Notes: a model not told the origin generated them from the letters alone. A stretch of DNA of 64,000 bases from Goodfellowiella coeruleoviolacea (GCF_024171785.1 NZ_JAMTCK010000010.1:206043-270042); one strand, 5' to 3'. Shown: positions 35,082 to 45,326, counted from the stretch's first letter. A program made the numbers and translations.

Positions 35082-36605
35082 TCAGGGTGTGGTGGCCAGC
35101 GCCTGTGGGGCGGGTGCGGGGTGGGCGACCTCGACGCGGTTGCGGCCGTGGGCTTTGGCCTGGTAGAGGGCGGCGTCCGCGTCGGAGAGCAGGCGGGTCA
35201 GGTCCAGGTGGGGGCCGGTGTCGGCGGCCACTCCGATGGAGACGCTGATGACGCGGGTGTCGGCCTCGGGTGGGGTGTTGGTGTCGTCGGGTCTGGGGGC
35301 GACCGGTGGGGCTTGTCGTCCGGTGAGGACGGTGGTGTGGCCGCGGCGGGTGGTGACCGGGACGCGCAGGTGGGCGATGCGGGTGCGGACGCGTTCGGCG
35401 ACCTGGGTGGCGCTGTCGGTGTCGGTGTCGGGTAGCAGCAGCGCGAACTCCTCGCCGCCGAAGCGGCCCACGATGTCGGTGGGGCGGGTGTCGGTGCGCA
35501 GCGCGGTGGCGATCTCCCGCAGCACCACGTCGCCGATCAGGTGGCCCCAGCGGTCGTTGATGCCTTTGAACTGGTCGGCGTCGACGATGAGGACGGCGGT
35601 GGGGGTCTGGTTGTGGCGGGCTCGGTGGAGTTCCCGGTGGGCGGCGCCCTGCCAGCCGGCGGCGTTGAGCACGCCCGTTTTGACGTCGTGGCGCAGGTGC
35701 TCGTTGGTGTGTAGGACGGCGGCGACGATGACCAGGCCGATCGAGACCACGCCGACCACGGCGGGGGCGTTGGCCAGGGTGACCGTGACCAGCACGGCGC
35801 CGACGGTGCCGATGGCGGCTTCGGCGTTGTCCTGTCTGCCGCCCAGCATCATCCGGGCGGTGGCTCTGGCTTGTTCCAGGGCGAACGCCGCGCCGATGAG
35901 GGCGGCCTGCACGGTGTTGTAGATCAGGCCCACGCCCAGCACCAGCAGCAGTTGGGTGGTGGAGTCCAGCAGGTCCAGCGCGGTCCAGTGGTGGGGGCCG
36001 GTGGCGTTCAGGGCGGCGCGGGCGCTGACGGCGGCCAGCAGGATCGCCGAGGTGGAGAAGACGTAGCGCCAGGCGGGTTTGCGGGCGATCGGCCAGCGCT
36101 GCCAGCGGATGAGCACGATCACGCCGACCAGCAGGGCTGGGGGCAGCACCAGCAGGGCGGCCACCGACCACAGGCCGCCCAGGTCGATGTGCACGCGGAG
36201 GTTGCCGTTCTCGTGGCGGCGGGATTCCTCGTGCCAGCGGCTGCCGGTGACGTGGAGGGTGGCGCAGGCGGCGAGCACGGCGGCGTGCATCCAGTCCTGG
36301 GCGCTCACGCTGGGGCCGGTGGCGATCAGGGTGAGCACGGCGGCCAGGGCGACGGCCTCCACGCCGAGCAGGTAGCCGACCAGGGCGCGGGGTTGGTCCC
36401 AGAGCGTCCAGGCGCTCGGGCGGCACAGACAACTGCCAAATCGCCGCCACCATCGGGCCAGACGCGCCACACTGTGGGACAGGCAACGCACGGCGCCCGC
36501 TGCCCTTACCGTCACCAGGTGCGTGCCGCGCCCTGGGTGAGGCAGGGGGATGTCCGCCAGGTCGGGAGGTGTGGTCTGCGTCGACTTGAACTCGGTGACT
36601 GACAT
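35082..36605 (-). CDS. Membrane-bound diguanylate cyclase (GGDEF)
   Basis: A 507-residue protein with about eight membrane helices over residues 70-300 (a seven- or eight-helix sensor of MASE-like type) and a C-terminal GGDEF domain. The active site reads GGEEF, a functional variant, and the product-inhibition I-site RPTD lies exactly five residues before it. DADQFKGINDRWGH gives the metal-binding Asp. About 30 extra Pro/Asp/Thr residues (RQAPPVAPRPDDTNTPPEADTR) are inserted in the second half of the domain. No EAL domain. It should make c-di-GMP in response to an unknown membrane signal. ATG at 36605 with a GAGGGGAT ribosome site. Confidence 0.94.
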   Translation of the reverse strand: MSVTEFKSTQTTPPDLADIPLPHPGRGTHLVTVRAAGAVRCLSHSVARLARWWRRFGSCLCRPSAWTLWDQPRALVGYLLGVEAVALAAVLTLIATGPSVSAQDWMHAAVLAACATLHVTGSRWHEESRRHENGNLRVHIDLGGLWSVAALLVLPPALLVGVIVLIRWQRWPIARKPAWRYVFSTSAILLAAVSARAALNATGPHHWTALDLLDSTTQLLLVLGVGLIYNTVQAALIGAAFALEQARATARMMLGGRQDNAEAAIGTVGAVLVTVTLANAPAVVGVVSIGLVIVAAVLHTNEHLRHDVKTGVLNAAGWQGAAHRELHRARHNQTPTAVLIVDADQFKGINDRWGHLIGDVVLREIATALRTDTRPTDIVGRFGGEEFALLLPDTDTDSATQVAERVRTRIAHLRVPVTTRRGHTTVLTGRQAPPVAPRPDDTNTPPEADTRVISVSIGVAADTGPHLDLTRLLSDADAALYQAKAHGRNRVEVAHPAPAPQALATTP

Positions 36606-36710
36606 ACCGGCATCCCCTCATCAGCCGTCTGCGACAGTGAGACGTCATCGCTCACCGGTGATCACGTTTCAGTGCCCGCCCTGACTTCAGGCAGGAGGTG
36701 ATTGGTTCCC

Positions 36711-36770
36711 ATGGCTACAGTCATGTCCTCCCGCAAGGACACCAGCAAGCGGCCCGATCGGGACTTCTGA
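36711..36770 (+). CDS. Tiny ORF (19 codons) with a perfect Shine-Dalgarno sequence
   Basis: The reading frame from ATG 36711 gives MATVMSSRKDTSKRPDRDF and stops at 36768-36770. It is preceded at 36693-36702 by AGGAGGTGAT, the full complement of the 16S rRNA 3' end, eight bases before the ATG. The peptide is basic and hydrophilic with no signal or membrane part. It sits between the divergent cyclase start and the end of the MFS gene on the opposite strand. It could be a small protein, a leader peptide or a chance hit, though the ribosome site argues against chance. Confidence 0.45.
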   Translation: MATVMSSRKDTSKRPDRDF

Positions 36771-36777
36771 TCGCTGG

Positions 36778-38034
36778 TCATGTCCCTACCGCGCCTTCTG
36801 GTAGTGGGCTGCGCAGGCAGCGGTGCCAGGACCACGTCAGCGCGACGGCCGCCACGACTCCCACGGTGCCCGCGCTGGCGATGGTCGCTGGTATCGATCC
36901 GGTGCCTTCCGCGAGCGCGCCGGCCAGGCCAGCGCCGAGGCCTTGGGCGGCGCGCAGTCCGGTGCGGGCGACGCTGTAGGCGCTGCCCCGGTGGGTGTCC
37001 GGGATCAGGGTCATGAAGGTGGAGCCGGCGGTGACCTGGTAGACGGCCGCGCCGCCGGAGATGGCCAGCAGCAGGGCCGCGCCGAGGATGTCGGGGGTCA
37101 GGGCGAAGGCGGCGAGCGGGAGCACGGAGGCCACGGCCAGGATCCCGATGAGGCGTTGCCGGCGGGGCAGGGCCAGTCGGTGCAGGGCGAGGGTGAGGGC
37201 GGTGTAGGCGGCGGCGTCGGCGGCCAGGACCCAGGCCACTGCTTCGGGGTGGCCGGCCTGGGCGGTGAACGCGGCCATGAGGCCGCCGGCCGCGGCGGGG
37301 ATTCCCGCGAGCCACATCAGCAGCATCAGGGTGCGGGCCGGGGCGTGGCCGAAGGTGGCGGCCAGGCCGGCGCGCAGGTGGGCGCGGGCGGGTCCGGTGG
37401 TGCTGGGTGTGGTGGGTGTGGGGGTGCGGGGTAGGCCGCGGTGCAGCACCAGGCCGGTGGCGGCGAAGGACGCGGCGTCGGCGGCCAGTGCCCAGGACGG
37501 GCCGATGGCGGCGACCGCCAGTCCCCCGCCGAGCAGCCCGACCAGGGTGACGGCGTTCATGCTGAGTTGGCGCAGCGTGTGGCCGGCGTGGTAGGCCGGT
37601 CCGGGCAGCAGGGTGGGGACGAGCGCGTTCTGCGCGGCGGCGAACGGGCACTGCAGCAGGCTGGTCACGGTGAGCAGGCCGAGCAGGGCCGCGACCGGCA
37701 GGGTGGGCAGGGCTGCCAGCAGCGCCAGGGTGGCGGCCTGGGCGGTGGCGCAGGTGACCATCACCGCGCGGCGGTCGAGCCGGTCGGCGATCCAGCCCAG
37801 GCTCACGCCGCCGATCAGGGTGGCCAGCAGCGGCGTGGCGTAGGCCAGGGCGGACCACAGCGGGGAGTGGGTGCGCTGGTAGACCACGACCGCCAGGGCG
37901 ACCTTGGCCAGTTGGTCGCCGGCGAGGTTGACGATCTCGGCCAGCCACAGGACGCGGAAGGCCGGGACGGCCAGTGCGGCGCGCAGGCGTGTCCCCGTGT
38001 CGTTGTGGCCGGTCCGTAACGACGAGTTGGGCAC
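36778..38034 (-). CDS. MFS transporter (drug efflux type)
   Basis: A 418-residue major facilitator protein with about 12 membrane helices. FRVLWLAEIVNLAGDQLAKVALAVVVYQRTHSPLWSALAYATPLLATLIGG opens it, and the loop GWIADRLDRRAVMV is the motif-A equivalent. It resembles actinobacterial DHA-type or enterobactin-exporter-like MFS proteins; the substrate cannot be told. GTG at 38034 with a GGGGGTGAT ribosome site. No regulator is adjacent. A leader of more than 200 bases is possible, since no promoter is obvious near the start. Confidence 0.88.
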   Translation of the reverse strand: MPNSSLRTGHNDTGTRLRAALAVPAFRVLWLAEIVNLAGDQLAKVALAVVVYQRTHSPLWSALAYATPLLATLIGGVSLGWIADRLDRRAVMVTCATAQAATLALLAALPTLPVAALLGLLTVTSLLQCPFAAAQNALVPTLLPGPAYHAGHTLRQLSMNAVTLVGLLGGGLAVAAIGPSWALAADAASFAATGLVLHRGLPRTPTPTTPSTTGPARAHLRAGLAATFGHAPARTLMLLMWLAGIPAAAGGLMAAFTAQAGHPEAVAWVLAADAAAYTALTLALHRLALPRRQRLIGILAVASVLPLAAFALTPDILGAALLLAISGGAAVYQVTAGSTFMTLIPDTHRGSAYSVARTGLRAAQGLGAGLAGALAEGTGSIPATIASAGTVGVVAAVALTWSWHRCLRSPLPEGAVGT

Positions 38035-38738
38035 ACATCACCCCCGGTTGACCGAGCAACCCGGGTGGCGACGTCCCCCGACAACAGCCGATCCGGGCTG
38101 AGCACATCCCGGCAGTAACGGTAGGAGTGCGGTCCGGGTCGCGGATCGACTTGGCGGCACTCCACCGTAATGGAGTAGGTCGCCCGGTGGTGTCGTGGTG
38201 GCCGGGGGTGGGACACCGTCGGCCGGGGCAACGGGACAGGGGGGGGGTGGGTTGCCCCGGCCGACGGCCACGCGGAGGGTCGGTTCTGGGGGGATGTGTG
38301 CCTTCCGCGTGGAACACGCCCGAGACGACCACCGCCCATGCGTAGCTGTGCCGGGGTGTTCACCAGGCAGGATGGCAGACCGGTGGGGGGTGGGTGGTGG
38401 CTTTGGCCGGGCCTCACCCGTTCTGCGCACTGGGCGTCACCGAGAGTCGGTGTGCGGCGGGCTGGGTGGGGAGCTGGTGGGTGGGCGGGTGGGCCGGCGG
38501 GGACCGCGCGGGCGGGAGGTGGGGTGTGGGCGCTGACGGTGCGTGTGCGTCGACCGGCAGCTCAGGCAGCTCAGGCGGGGTGGTCGGGCCGGGGTGGTCG
38601 GGTGGGGTGGGTTCACTCCGCGGCGGGCGGGTGCGACCCGATCGAGGAATTCCCGTGGGCGCGGGTGGTGCCAAAGACTCCGGTGTGGACAGTGTCGCCG
38701 GCGTGGCGACCGGCCCCGGACCGGAGGGAGACCCCGCG
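38035..38738. other. Long divergent intergenic region
   Basis: About 700 bases between the MFS and subtilisin-like genes. It holds the small inverted repeat ACTCCA-N6-TGGAGT (38159-38176), the strong hairpin at 38216-38267, and otherwise G-rich sequence. The open frames here have no family features, including the in-frame upward extension of the subtilisin gene. Confidence 0.6.
38216..38267. repeat. 17-bp inverted repeat with poly-G loop
   Basis: The left arm 38216-38232 (CCGTCGGCCGGGGCAAC) and right arm 38251-38267 (GTTGCCCCGGCCGACGG) pair perfectly around an 18-base loop that holds a long run of G. It lies between two divergent genes, so a simple terminator role is not obvious. It may end an unannotated transcript or act as a structured 5' leader. 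Confidence 0.65.
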
Positions 38739-39914
38739 ATGCCCACCACGACCAGGTTGCTGGCGCTCACGGCCGTGTTGGCGCTGTGCGCGCCAGGTGG
38801 CTCCGCCGCCGCGGGCCCGCCCGGCGGCGTCCCCGCTGGGGCGGCCGGTGAGCGGGGGTATCTGGTGCGGGTGCGCCCCGAGGTCGCGCCCGAGTCGGTG
38901 GCCGGTGTTCTGGGGGTGCGTCCGCGGTTCGTCTACCGCACTGCCCTCACCGGGTTCGCCGCGTCGCTCACGCCCGCGCAGGCCGAGCAGGCGCGGGGCG
39001 CGGCGGGGGTGGTGGGGGTGGAACCGGACGCGGTGGTGGGTGTGGCGCAGGCTCCGGCGGCGCGGCGGCGGGTCGGGCCGGCGGTGGCCTCCTGGGGGTT
39101 GGATCGCATCGACCAGCGTGACCTGCCGTTGACCGGCACGTTCACCGTCGGCCACGACGGTGCCCCGGTGAGCGTGTACGTCATCGACACCGGGGTCGAG
39201 GTCGGGCACGCCGAGTTCGGTGGGCGCGCCGCGGTGGGGGTCGACGTGGTGGGTGACGGGCGTGCGGGTGCTGACTGCCACGGGCATGGCACGCACGTGG
39301 CGGGCACGGTCGGGGGTGCCACCGCGGGGGTGGCGCGGCGGGTGCGGGTGGTGGGGGTGCGGGCGTTGGGCTGTGACGGGCGCGGGAGCTGGGCGGGGCT
39401 GGTGGCGGCGCTGGACTGGGTGGCCGGGCACGCGGTGGCGCCCGCGGTCGCGGTGGTGGGGGTGGCGGGGGTGCCCGGGTCGGTCGTGGTGGACGCCGCG
39501 GCCGACGCGGTGGCCGCGCGCGGGGTGTTCGTGGTCGTGGCCGCGGGTGATGAGGGCACGCCGGCGTGCACGGCCTCGCCGGGCCGGGCCGCGGGTGTGC
39601 TCACCGTGGGGTCGACGACGCGTCAGGACGGTGACGCCGAGCAGAGCAACTACGGCGGCTGTGTGCAGCTGTTGGCGCCGGGTGTGCAGATCGTCTCGGC
39701 CCGGGTGGGGGGCGGGTTGGGGGTGATGAGTGGGACGGCGGTGGCCGCGGGGCACGTGGCCGGGGTGGCCGCGCTGTACAAGCAGGCTCACGGTGAGGTT
39801 GACCAGGCCGGCCTGCGGGCGTGGTTGTTCGACCAGGCCAGTGTCGACCGGATCCGCCATCCCGCGCCGACCGCCGACACCGTGAACCGGCTGCTGCACA
39901 CCGGTGGCCTGTGA
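38739..39914 (+). CDS. Secreted subtilisin-fold pseudoprotease (catalytic Ser replaced)
   Basis: A 391-residue S8-family homologue: signal peptide (about 1-25), I9 propeptide-like domain (about 38-105) and peptidase domain (about 120-390). Asp150 (VYVIDTGVEVGH) and His183 (DCHGHGTHVAG) of the triad are kept. The serine position is Ala334: the usual GTSMAxPHVAG motif reads GTAVAAGHVAG. The oxyanion-hole Asn is Asp271 (VVVAAGDEG) and the NMSLGG substrate strand has become VVGVAGVPG. The codon at 334 is a clear GCG. It should therefore be unable to cleave peptides and may be a binding protein or decoy. The ATG at 38739 follows a GGAGGGAG ribosome site. Confidence 0.9.
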   Translation: MPTTTRLLALTAVLALCAPGGSAAAGPPGGVPAGAAGERGYLVRVRPEVAPESVAGVLGVRPRFVYRTALTGFAASLTPAQAEQARGAAGVVGVEPDAVVGVAQAPAARRRVGPAVASWGLDRIDQRDLPLTGTFTVGHDGAPVSVYVIDTGVEVGHAEFGGRAAVGVDVVGDGRAGADCHGHGTHVAGTVGGATAGVARRVRVVGVRALGCDGRGSWAGLVAALDWVAGHAVAPAVAVVGVAGVPGSVVVDAAADAVAARGVFVVVAAGDEGTPACTASPGRAAGVLTVGSTTRQDGDAEQSNYGGCVQLLAPGVQIVSARVGGGLGVMSGTAVAAGHVAGVAALYKQAHGEVDQAGLRAWLFDQASVDRIRHPAPTADTVNRLLHTGGL

Positions 39915-40386
39915 GGCCGGGTCGATTCGGGGGTGGGCGTGTGAGGATGGGTGCGTGGCGATCATCGTGGTGGTGGGTGACTACGAGGTGGACGACGATC
40001 CCGGGCGGGTGGACCGGGACGCGGTGTGGGCGTTTCTGTCCGAGCACGCCTACTGGGGCCGGTGGCGGCGGCGCGAGCACGTGGAGCGGCAGCTGGCGGC
40101 GGCCTGGCGGGTGGTGGGCGTCTACCACCGGCCCAGTGGCGCGTTGGTCGGGTTCGCGCGGGTGGTCTCCGACGGGGTGGCCCTGGCCTACCTGGCCGAC
40201 GTGTACGTGGTGCCCGCGCACCGGGGTCAGGGGCTGGGCACGGCGTTGGTGCGGGCCACGGTGGAGCACGGGCCCGGCCGGGAGTTCCGGTGGCTGCTGC
40301 ACACCGACGACGCGCACGGGCTGTACGCCAAGGTCGGGTTCGCCGCGCCGGACGCGACGCTGTTGGAGCGTCCCGGTCGGCGGGGG

Positions 40387-41598
<1,212 letters not shown>

Positions 41599-41611
41599 GG
41601 CTGGGGCTCCC

Positions 41612-42640
41612 TTACCGGTCGAGTGTTGTCCGGGCCGCCAGTCCCTGGCGCACCAGGGGCTGGGTGAGCGCGCCGATCCGCTCGAAGCCCTCGCCGACGG
41701 TGTGGCCGGTGGTGTAGCGGTAGTGGATGCCCTCGACGATCACGGCCAGCTTGAAGTAGCCGAAGGCCACGTACCAGGGCAGGTCGTGCAGGTCGGTACC
41801 GGTGCGGCGGGCGTAGTCGGCGAGCAGGTCCTCGGCGGAGGCGAAGCCGGGCAGCGCGGTGACGCCGTGGGTGATCGGGTCGTCCTCGCCGCCCAGGCCG
41901 CTCCAGTAGACGTAGAGCAGTCCCAGGTCGGCCAGGGGGTCGCCGAGGGTGGCCATCTCCCAGTCCAGCACGGCGGTGATGTCGGGGGGTGAGGTGGTGA
42001 CGAGCACGTTGTCCAGGCGGTAGTCGCCGTGCACGATCGCGCTGGTCGTGCGGGTGGGCAGGTGGCTGCCCAGCCAGTCGTGCAGCTGGTCGATGCCGGG
42101 CAGGTCCCGGCTGCGGGAGGCGGCCAGCTGCCGGCCCCAGCGGTGCACCTGGCGGCGCAGGAACCCGTCGGGTCGGCCGAAGTCGTCCAGCCCGACCTGG
42201 GCGGGGTCGATGCTGTGCAGGTGGGCCAGGACCTCCACCAGGCGCCGGGACAGGACCGCGGTGTCGTGCGGGCTGAGCGCGCGGCAGTCGGCGGGAGTGC
42301 GCAGCGCGGTGCCGGGCACGTGCTCCATGAGGTAGAACGGGGCGCCGAGCACGTCGGGGTCGGGGCACAGCAGTTCCACGCGGGGCACGGGGACGGCGGT
42401 GTCGGCCAGGGCGGCGAGGACGCGGTGTTCCCGGCTCATGTCGTGGGCGGTGGCCAGCACGTGGCCCAGTGGGGGGCGGCGCAGCACCCAGTCGTGGTGG
42501 CCGTCGCTGAGGTGGTAGGTGAGGTTGGAGCGGCCCCCGGTGATCAGTTCGCCGCGCAGTGGCCCGGCGAGCAGGCCGGGGCGCTGCCGCTGGAGGTAGT
42601 CGTGCACGCGCGCCAGGTCCAGGCCGGGCAGGTCGGTCAC
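41612..42640 (-). CDS. Aminoglycoside-phosphotransferase-fold kinase (ACAD10/LvaA-like)
   Basis: A 342-residue APH-fold kinase. [27 protein letters not shown] binds [16 protein letters not shown] is the catalytic loop and [23 protein letters not shown] carries the metal Asp. This is the pattern of acyl-CoA-linked kinases such as the one in ACAD10/11 and LvaA of levulinate catabolism, which phosphorylate the 4-hydroxyl of 4-hydroxyacyl-CoAs; it is not a drug-resistance gene. The GTG at 42640 overlaps the HAD stop (GTGA). Confidence 0.92.
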   Translation of the reverse strand: MTDLPGLDLARVHDYLQRQRPGLLAGPLRGELITGGRSNLTYHLSDGHHDWVLRRPPLGHVLATAHDMSREHRVLAALADTAVPVPRVELLCPDPDVLGAPFYLMEHVPGTALRTPADCRALSPHDTAVLSRRLVEVLAHLHSIDPAQVGLDDFGRPDGFLRRQVHRWGRQLAASRSRDLPGIDQLHDWLGSHLPTRTTSAIVHGDYRLDNVLVTTSPPDITAVLDWEMATLGDPLADLGLLYVYWSGLGGEDDPITHGVTALPGFASAEDLLADYARRTGTDLHDLPWYVAFGYFKLAVIVEGIHYRYTTGHTVGEGFERIGALTQPLVRQGLAARTTLDR

Positions 42641-43299
42641 GGTGCCACCTCCGAGAGGTGCGGGACGAACTGGGCCAGGGCCGCGCGGGTGGTGGCCGCG
42701 CTGGTGTGGTGGATGGCGTGCATGCCCACGGCGTGGGCGGCGGCCACGTTGGGTGGGGCGTCGTCGACGAACACGCAGCGCTGGGCGGGCAGGCCGAGGC
42801 GGTCCAGCAGGTGGTGGTAGATGCGGGGGTCGGGTTTGCGCAGGCCGACGCGGCCGCTGATGACGACGGTGTCGCACAGTCGGGCCAGCAGGTCCTCGGG
42901 GTAGCTCTCCCCCCAGCTGTTGGACAGCAGGCCCACGTGCAGGCCGGCCGCGCGCACGGCGTCGACCAGGTCGATCATGGCGGGGTCGGGTACGGCGGCG
43001 GCGAACATCCGGCTGACCAGGCCGGCCGCGGGCACGGGGCGGCCGTCGCGGGTGCGCAGCCGGGCGGCCAGGGCGCGTTCGAACTCGGCGACCGGCAGGG
43101 CGCCGATCTCCAACTGGTGCAGCGGGTTGCCCTCGGCGGCGTCGCGGCCCAGCCAGGACCGCATCACGGTGCGGTAGTGGTCGTGGTCGATGTCGTCGGT
43201 GTGGATCCAGTGCGCGATGAACTCGGTGACGGTGGTGGTCAGCACCCCGCCGAAGTCGAACACCACCGCGTCGACCTGTCGTTGCCCGTGCTCGTCCAC
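42637..43299 (-). CDS. HAD-superfamily hydrolase (ACAD10 N-terminal-domain-like)
   Basis: A 220-residue haloacid-dehalogenase-fold phosphatase. Motif I AVVFDFGGVLT, motif II VGLLSNSWG, motif III lysine in GLRKPDPRIY and motif IV CVFVDDAPPNVAAA are all present; the family of ACAD10 N-terminal domains and epoxide-hydrolase N-terminal phosphatases is the closest. It is the first gene of the HAD-APH-ACAD operon. The GTG at 43299 is the start. It may remove the phosphate in the 4-hydroxy-acid pathway or do repair. Confidence 0.9.
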   Translation of the reverse strand: MDEHGQRQVDAVVFDFGGVLTTTVTEFIAHWIHTDDIDHDHYRTVMRSWLGRDAAEGNPLHQLEIGALPVAEFERALAARLRTRDGRPVPAAGLVSRMFAAAVPDPAMIDLVDAVRAAGLHVGLLSNSWGESYPEDLLARLCDTVVISGRVGLRKPDPRIYHHLLDRLGLPAQRCVFVDDAPPNVAAAHAVGMHAIHHTSAATTRAALAQFVPHLSEVAP

Positions 43300-43308
43300 A
43301 ACCCGACG

Positions 43309-43326
43309 ATACCGACCAGTCGGTAT
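43309..43326. promoter_or_regulatory. TetR-type operator of the HAD-APH-ACAD operon
   Basis: ATACCGAC-CA-GTCGGTAT is a perfect 8-base inverted repeat with a two-base centre, 10 bases upstream of the HAD start. Sites of the ACCGAC-N2-GTCGGT form are typical of TetR repressors of acyl-CoA metabolism in actinomycetes. No TetR gene is adjacent, so the regulator is elsewhere. Confidence 0.65.
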
Positions 43327-43502
43327 GTCGACAACGGGGTGTGGTCGGATGCGGCCGAGTGGGGCAGTCCGAACTTTTCTCCGAGTTTTTTGTGGTTGGC
43401 CGGTATCTGGGGGCCGGCAGGGCGCTCTTGATGGGTGCACAGTCGCTGAGCGCCCGGGGGGCGGGGCTGGGGGAACGGGGGCTGGGGGGCAGGTAGGGGG
43501 AT

Positions 43503-43538
43503 GTAGGCGGGTGTCGGTGGGGGCCGACACCCGCCTAC
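43503..43538. terminator. Strong hairpin downstream of the S1 protease gene
   Basis: Arms GTAGGCGGGTGTCGG (43503-43517) and CCGACACCCGCCTAC (43524-43538) pair perfectly around a six-base loop. It lies 200 bases beyond the protease terminator, in the gap before the HAD promoter. It could be a second terminator or the end of a small transcript. Confidence 0.5.
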
Positions 43539-43685
43539 CCGTCTTCGGGTCGCGGTCTTTCGGGGCGTGGTCAGTGCGGCCTGCCGCCGATGACCGGCGG
43601 TGCGAGCGTGGACGCGCTGCCGTGGGGGCCCGGGCCCGAGCCAGGTGGGCGGGGCCACCCCGGGCGCGCCGCAGTCCCGGGCATG

Positions 43686-43723
43686 CCGTTGCCCCGCGGA
43701 CGGCGCGATCCGCGGGGCAACGG
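43686..43723 (-). terminator. Terminator of the S1 protease gene
   Basis: Arms CCGTTGCCCCGCGGA (43686-43700) and TCCGCGGGGCAACGG (43709-43723) form a 15-base perfect stem with an eight-base loop, 16 bases after the protease stop on the minus strand. Confidence 0.75.
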
Positions 43724-43739
43724 GCGTGTGGGAGCGGGG

Positions 43740-44867
43740 TCAGCCGGTGACCAGGCGCAGCCCGTAGACCGACAGGATCTCGTTGACCGGCTGGTAGTAG
43801 GTGGTGCCGCCGGAGCTGCAGTTGCCCGAACCGCCGGAGGTCACCCCCTGGGCCTGCTGGCCGCTGATGTAGGAGCCGCCGGAGTCACCCGGCTCGGCGC
43901 AGACGCTGGTCCTGGTCAGGCCGGTGACCGTGCCCTGGGCGTAGTTCACGGTCTGGTTCTTGGCCTGCAGGGTGCCGCAGTGCCAGCCGGTGGTCGACCC
44001 GGAGCGGCAGATGGAGGCGCCCACGGCGGCCTCGGTGGAGCCCGCCACGCTCACCGTCGAGCCGCTGTTGCGCACCAGGCCCCGGGGGGTCCAGTTCGAG
44101 TTGACCCGGACGTAGGAGTAGTCGTTGCCGGGGAAGGACGACCCGGCGAAGGTGCCCTGGGCGACCCGGTTGGAGCCGGTGGTGCTGGCGCCCGTGGAGC
44201 CGCAGTGGCCGGCGCTGACGAAGCCGCCCTGCACGGAGAAGCCCACCGAGCAGCGGGACGAGTTGTTGATGTAGTAGGCGTCGCCGCCGACCACGTCGTA
44301 GAGGGTGCGGGGCTGCTCGTCGGACTCGACGACCCGCACCAGGCTGGCGTCCACGCCGGCGGCGGCGACGAAGGCCTGGCCCTGCTGGGCCTGGCCGGGC
44401 CGCACGGTGAGCACCACGCTGTTGCTGGTGGTGTCCACGTAGAAGCCGGTCACCGCGGCGGGCAGGGTGGTGGCGTCCAGCGCCGCCTTGGCCGTGTCCA
44501 GCGTCTGCTGGCTGTGCGCGACCAGTTCGGGCAGCGCGCCGGCCTGGCGGACGGCCTCGGCCGCGCCGGCCCGGGTCACGCCCACGACCAGCTTGCCGCT
44601 GGCCGCGTCGAAGCGCGCACCACCGAAGCTCTCCCCCAGGCTGGCGCGCAGCTGCTGCTCGGTGGTGGCCGCCGCGCTCTCCTGGGCCATGCGAGTGCGG
44701 GCCTGGTCGGCGGTCAGGCCCAGGTCGCGCTGCATGGCCGAGAACATCTCCGGGGAGGCCGCCTCGGCGGAGGCGGTGGCCGCCGGGAGACCGAAGGCGG
44801 CGGTGGCGCCGACGAGCAGTGTCGCCGCACCCAACAATCGTCCTAAACCGATCTTCGATAATGTCAT
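43740..44867 (-). CDS. Secreted S1 family (streptogrisin/alpha-lytic type) serine protease
   Basis: A 375-residue prepro-protease: signal peptide (about 1-34, ending in ATASA), a pro-region of alpha-lytic-protease type (about 40-180) and a chymotrypsin-fold domain. The triad is seen as FVSAGHCGS (His), FPGNDYSYVRV (Asp) and VCAEPGDSGGSYIS (Ser). Six cysteines form the usual three disulphides (SSRCSVGF with AGHC, ASICRSG with WHCG, SVCAEPGDSGG with GNCSS). Unlike the subtilisin homologue at 38739, this enzyme looks fully active. ATG at 44867. An AT-rich upstream region of about 130 bases probably holds its promoter. Confidence 0.95.
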   Translation of the reverse strand: MTLSKIGLGRLLGAATLLVGATAAFGLPAATASAEAASPEMFSAMQRDLGLTADQARTRMAQESAAATTEQQLRASLGESFGGARFDAASGKLVVGVTRAGAAEAVRQAGALPELVAHSQQTLDTAKAALDATTLPAAVTGFYVDTTSNSVVLTVRPGQAQQGQAFVAAAGVDASLVRVVESDEQPRTLYDVVGGDAYYINNSSRCSVGFSVQGGFVSAGHCGSTGASTTGSNRVAQGTFAGSSFPGNDYSYVRVNSNWTPRGLVRNSGSTVSVAGSTEAAVGASICRSGSTTGWHCGTLQAKNQTVNYAQGTVTGLTRTSVCAEPGDSGGSYISGQQAQGVTSGGSGNCSSGGTTYYQPVNEILSVYGLRLVTG

Positions 44868-45326
44868 CGCGTTTTCCCTCGCGCTGTTGGGGCAGGGGTG
44901 ACCCGGGGTTGGTGACGACATGCGCCAGCAGGCCGACCCGCGGGAGTCGAGAATTCTTATCGGTCGGTATTAATCAGCAGGGAACACAGGGTGTGTGACA
45001 GGTAAAGCAGTGCGGCTGCACCGAGGTTAGCAGCGGAAACGCAGCGAGTCAGCATTTCGGCAATGATAATTTTTTCCGTCGATCGGCGGATTGCCCGGGC
45101 CGCGACGGCTACGCTGAGCCAGCACCTGCGGCGAGGCAATACGCCATGCTGGTGCATTTCCTCGCCGGCGTCAGGGCGGCGCGGAAACAGATACCGGTGA
45201 TAACCGGTATTGAACAGTGCGGAAAAGATCAGCCCGAGCGCCGTTCGATAATCTCGTCGACAACTCCGGGGATCGCTATTTCCTGATCGGTTCCGAACCG
45301 TTCTCGGATCCGCGGCGGGAAAACGG
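44868..45326. other. AT-rich intergenic region with an 8-bp dyad
   Basis: About 460 bases without a convincing gene. Unusually AT-rich patches occur at 44948-44980 and 45057-45075. The dyad ATACCGGT-GATA-ACCGGTAT lies at 45191-45210 and looks like an operator, but no gene starts next to it in either direction. Confidence 0.5.

Noticed and set aside
41612-42640. APH-fold gene as an aminoglycoside resistance gene
   Set aside because: Sequence motifs and operon context (HAD and ACAD neighbours) place it with acyl-CoA-linked kinases.
44957-45157. Minus-strand frame of 66 codons in the AT-rich gap
   Set aside because: No recognisable sequence, no good ribosome site and atypical composition; more likely promoter DNA of the S1 protease.
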